This document shows positions 31,342 through 32,515 of a stretch of 32,515 nucleotides of DNA, one piece after another. The notes below the pieces were generated by a model that was given only the letters and a program-made list of their open reading frames with translations, was not told the origin of the DNA and did no database searches. Numbering within the stretch: position 1 is the first letter of the stretch; each line of letters starts with the position of its first letter. Source of the stretch: Candidatus Schekmanbacteria bacterium (lineage in GTDB: Bacteria > CSSED10-310 > JACPHN01); contig JACPHN010000224.1 in NCBI GenBank assembly GCA_016188575.1, positions 1 through 32,515 of the forward strand, in the 5' to 3' direction. The translations under genes were made by a program, and so were the position numbers.

Positions 31342-31545
31342 ATGGGTGACGAGTACGAACGTCGCCGCCTGGCCGAGTGGCAAGGGGCCGAGATGGCCCG
31401 AGCCACCGGCCGGGCGTACCGCATCGACCGCGATCGATTGGACACCGCGAGCCTGCGTGAGCTGCAGCGGTTGGTGCGCAACCTCGACGGCGAGCACCGC
31501 ATGGCCCTCCAGCGCGCGCGGCTCTGCCCCTGGCGCACGCCCTGA
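31342..31545 (+). CDS. 67-aa charged protein of unknown function (island gene)
   Basis: Starts MGDEYERRRLAEWQGAEMAR and is rich in Arg and Glu with helix-forming sequence (LDTASLRELQRLVRNLDGEH). No family recognised. It begins 4 bases after the stop of the ribbon-helix-helix gene, with GAGG upstream, so it is likely co-transcribed with it. Codon use is like that of a real gene (high third-position GC). Ends WRTP at 31545. Confidence 0.6.
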   Translation: MGDEYERRRLAEWQGAEMARATGRAYRIDRDRLDTASLRELQRLVRNLDGEHRMALQRARLCPWRTP

Positions 31546-31609
31546 CGATACCCCCGCGCCGTTCTTCTTGGTCCCCATCCCACACCGTCGACGCCGCGAA
31601 GATCCAGGG

Positions 31610-31638
31610 TTGTGCCCTTCGGTATTTCTTGGTATACA
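31610..31638 (+). promoter_or_regulatory. Candidate promoter for the HTH-brxF genes
   Basis: TTGTGC (31610-31615), 17-base spacer, TATACA (31633-31638), 37 bases before ATG 31676. The -10 matches 4 of 6 consensus bases and the -35 matches TTG. This is the best sigma70-like pair in the island. Confidence 0.4.
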
Positions 31639-31675
31639 TGGCAACGCTGAGCCGCCGAGCCGGATATCCCCTGCA

Positions 31676-31885
31676 ATGACCGACGAGCTCCTGACGATGA
31701 AAGAGGTCGCGACCCTCCTCAAGATCGGGGAAAAGACCGCCTACACCATGGCCTAGCGAGGCGAGCTTCCGGGCTTCAATGTCGGCGGGCAGTGGCGCTT
31801 CAAGTGGGCCGACATCGATCGCTGGATCGAGGATCAGAAGGCCGGCGCCGGCGGCAAGAGGGAGGACGACCCCGATGTCCGCTGA
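31676..31885 (+). pseudogene. Excisionase-type HTH regulator with in-frame amber codon
   Basis: The full frame is 69 codons: ELLTMKEVATLLKIGEKTAYTMA, TAG, RGELPGFNVGGQWRFKWADIDRWIEDQKAG. This is a small MerR/excisionase-family winged HTH, with the recognition helix before the stop and the wing after it. TAG (31754-31756, codon 27) replaces what is usually Gln or Lys and is one base from CAG. Everything after it stays in frame to TGA at 31883-31885. The stop overlaps the next start region (ATG 31875). Such HTH genes often sit just ahead of defence operons as regulators. As written only a 26-aa peptide is made, unless the amber codon is read through. Confidence 0.8.
31718..31745 (+). other. HTH helix region of the interrupted regulator
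   Basis: Encodes the KIGEKTAYTM part, helix-turn-helix turn and recognition helix of the excisionase-type protein. It is retained ahead of the amber codon. Confidence 0.4.
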
Positions 31886-32515
31886 CGTCCTCCACGCCAT
31901 CCGCGACCGCGTTCGGGAGGTGGCCGCCGAGCGGCCCTACCACCAGCTCGTGCTCGTGGTCGGGGACCTGAAGTCGGGCAGGACGACCGCTCTGCGCGCG
32001 GCCGCCGCGGAAAGCACGTGGGCCTATCTCGGGTTGGGTGCGGCCCTCGCCGAGCGCCTCCTGCACGTGCCGACGCGCCAGCGCCCGGCGGTAGTCCAAC
32101 AGCTCGCCGAAGACGTTGCGCGCGAGGCCCAGGGCGACATCCTCGCCATCGACAACATCGAGCTGCTGTTCCACCCGGACCTCGCCGTGGACCCGCTCCG
32201 GCTGCTCCTCGCGCTCTCACGCCACCGCGTCGTGGTCGCGACCTGGCCCGGCACCCTCGACGGCGCGACGCTCACCGACGCGGAGCCCGGGCACCCGGAG
32301 CACCGCCGCGAACCGCGCCCTGCCTGCGCCATCGTGACCCTTCAGAGTGTGGGGCAGGCTTCCCAGCCTGCCCCGGGGTTGACAGCAGTGTATTTTCGTG
32401 ATAGACATTCGTCGCCATGGATGTCTCGCTCACGCCCGGAGAAGCAGCGCGGATATTGGGAATCTCTGTTCGGACCTTGCACCGGTGGGACAAGGCCGGG
32501 AAGATCCGGTGCGAG
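31875..32515 (+). CDS. brxF: BrxF-like P-loop protein of a type 3 BREX system, 3' end disrupted
   Basis: The frame from ATG 31875 stays open to the window edge. Residues 1 to about 157 match my recollection of BrxF, the small P-loop protein that opens BREX-3 loci (phage defence by methylation-guided exclusion): YHQLVLVVGDLKSGRTTALRA, DILAIDNIELLFHPDLAVDPLRLLLALSRHR, VVATWPG, LTDAEPGHPEHRR, AIVTL. The P-loop GDLKSGRT has Arg36 where Lys is expected. After AIVTLQS (about 32348) the reading enters a REP-like hairpin and then the out-of-frame start of a recombinase gene, so the native C-terminus is replaced by a nonsense tail. It overlaps the HTH pseudogene by 11 bases. The other BREX-3 genes (brxC, pglX, brxHII, pglZ, brxA) would lie downstream, if present. 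Confidence 0.7.
   Translation, partial: MSADVLHAIRDRVREVAAERPYHQLVLVVGDLKSGRTTALRAAAAESTWAYLGLGAALAERLLHVPTRQRPAVVQQLAEDVAREAQGDILAIDNIELLFHPDLAVDPLRLLLALSRHRVVVATWPGTLDGATLTDAEPGHPEHRREPRPACAIVTLQSVGQASQPAPGLTAVYFRDRHSSPWMSRSRPEKQRGYWESLFGPCTGGTRPGRSGA
32351..32374. repeat. REP-like palindrome at the brxF break
   Basis: GGGGCAGGCT-TCCC-AGCCTGCCCC: perfect 10-bp stem, tetraloop. This palindrome type is common between genes of environmental high-GC genomes. It lies exactly where BrxF similarity ends. Confidence 0.7.
32379..32407 (+). promoter_or_regulatory. Possible promoter of the recombinase gene
   Basis: TTGACA (32379-32384), perfect -35, 17-base spacer, weak TAGACA (-10). The ATG follows 9 bases later without a Shine-Dalgarno, so the message could be leaderless or nearly so. 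Confidence 0.3.
32417..32515 (+). CDS. MerR-type HTH N-terminus, probably IS607-family TnpA recombinase (3' end outside window)
   Basis: 33 codons: MDVSLTPGEAARILGISV, RTLHRWDKAGKIRCE. This is a MerR/excisionase helix-turn-helix followed by the wing turn, as at the start of IS607 serine recombinases (TnpA), where a resolvase domain follows. It could also be a free-standing HTH regulator. It begins just after the REP-like hairpin that interrupts brxF, which supports a mobile element. No inverted repeats are expected for IS607. Confidence 0.6.
   Translation, partial: MDVSLTPGEAARILGISVRTLHRWDKAGKIRCE

Noticed and set aside
30830-31900. 356-codon minus-strand frame across the island
   Set aside because: Antisense to the RHH, HTH and brxF genes; no motif.
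32018-32401. 127-codon plus-strand frame inside brxF
   Set aside because: Arg/Pro/Ala-rich overlap in a different frame from the BrxF homology.
1-32515. CRISPR arrays, tRNA or rRNA genes
   Set aside because: No regularly spaced repeats, and no cloverleaf or rRNA-like segment recognised in the intergenic stretches read by eye.

Overview
High-GC bacterial DNA from a Gram-negative chromosome. The evidence for a double membrane is two lipobox proteins, a large exported protein ending in a probable outer-membrane barrel, a HlyD/MacA-type adaptor, and a periplasmic c-type haem motif in a sensor. The mix (biotin operon, paired ArsA/Get3-like ATPases, HDOD, class III cyclase, CLC, Rhs, BREX) would fit a Deltaproteobacteria-like or Binatota-like lineage. 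This assignment is inference; no rRNA or other marker is present.

Layout. 1-930: 3' end of an Rhs/YD-repeat protein. 1104-6735 (-): biotin operon reading NHL-repeat lipoprotein, bioB, bioA-bioD (one continuous frame here), bioF; the bioD stop and bioF start overlap as ATGA. 6941-9725 (+): adenylate cyclase with a PilZ-like tail, single-domain response regulator, small acidic lipoprotein. 9622-12097 (-): two overlapping ArsA/Get3-like ATPases. 12239-21080 (+): exported metallopeptidase/beta-propeller/barrel protein coupled by ATGA to an S51-like peptidase, then REC-HDOD, CLC-CBS-TrkA_C and pyroglutamyl peptidase, all tightly spaced. 21372-25664 (-): ABC exporter (ATPase, FtsX-type permease, adaptor). 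25816-26223 (-): small conserved protein of unknown function. 26294-30534 (-): signalling block with a haem-c diguanylate cyclase and two hybrid-kinase genes reduced by internal deletions and frameshifts.

30535-32515: a decayed accessory island. It holds a ribbon-helix-helix gene with two compensating indels, a 67-aa protein, an excisionase-type HTH gene with an in-frame amber codon, and a BrxF-like P-loop gene (type 3 BREX). The brxF 3' end runs into a REP-like hairpin followed by the start of a MerR-headed recombinase of IS607 type, so the window appears to catch the start of a BREX-3 locus broken by a mobile element.

Across the window at least three copies of a roughly 75-bp dispersed repeat occur (2309-2383, 12161-12234, 30718-30792). 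One copy is translated as the C-terminal tail of BioD.
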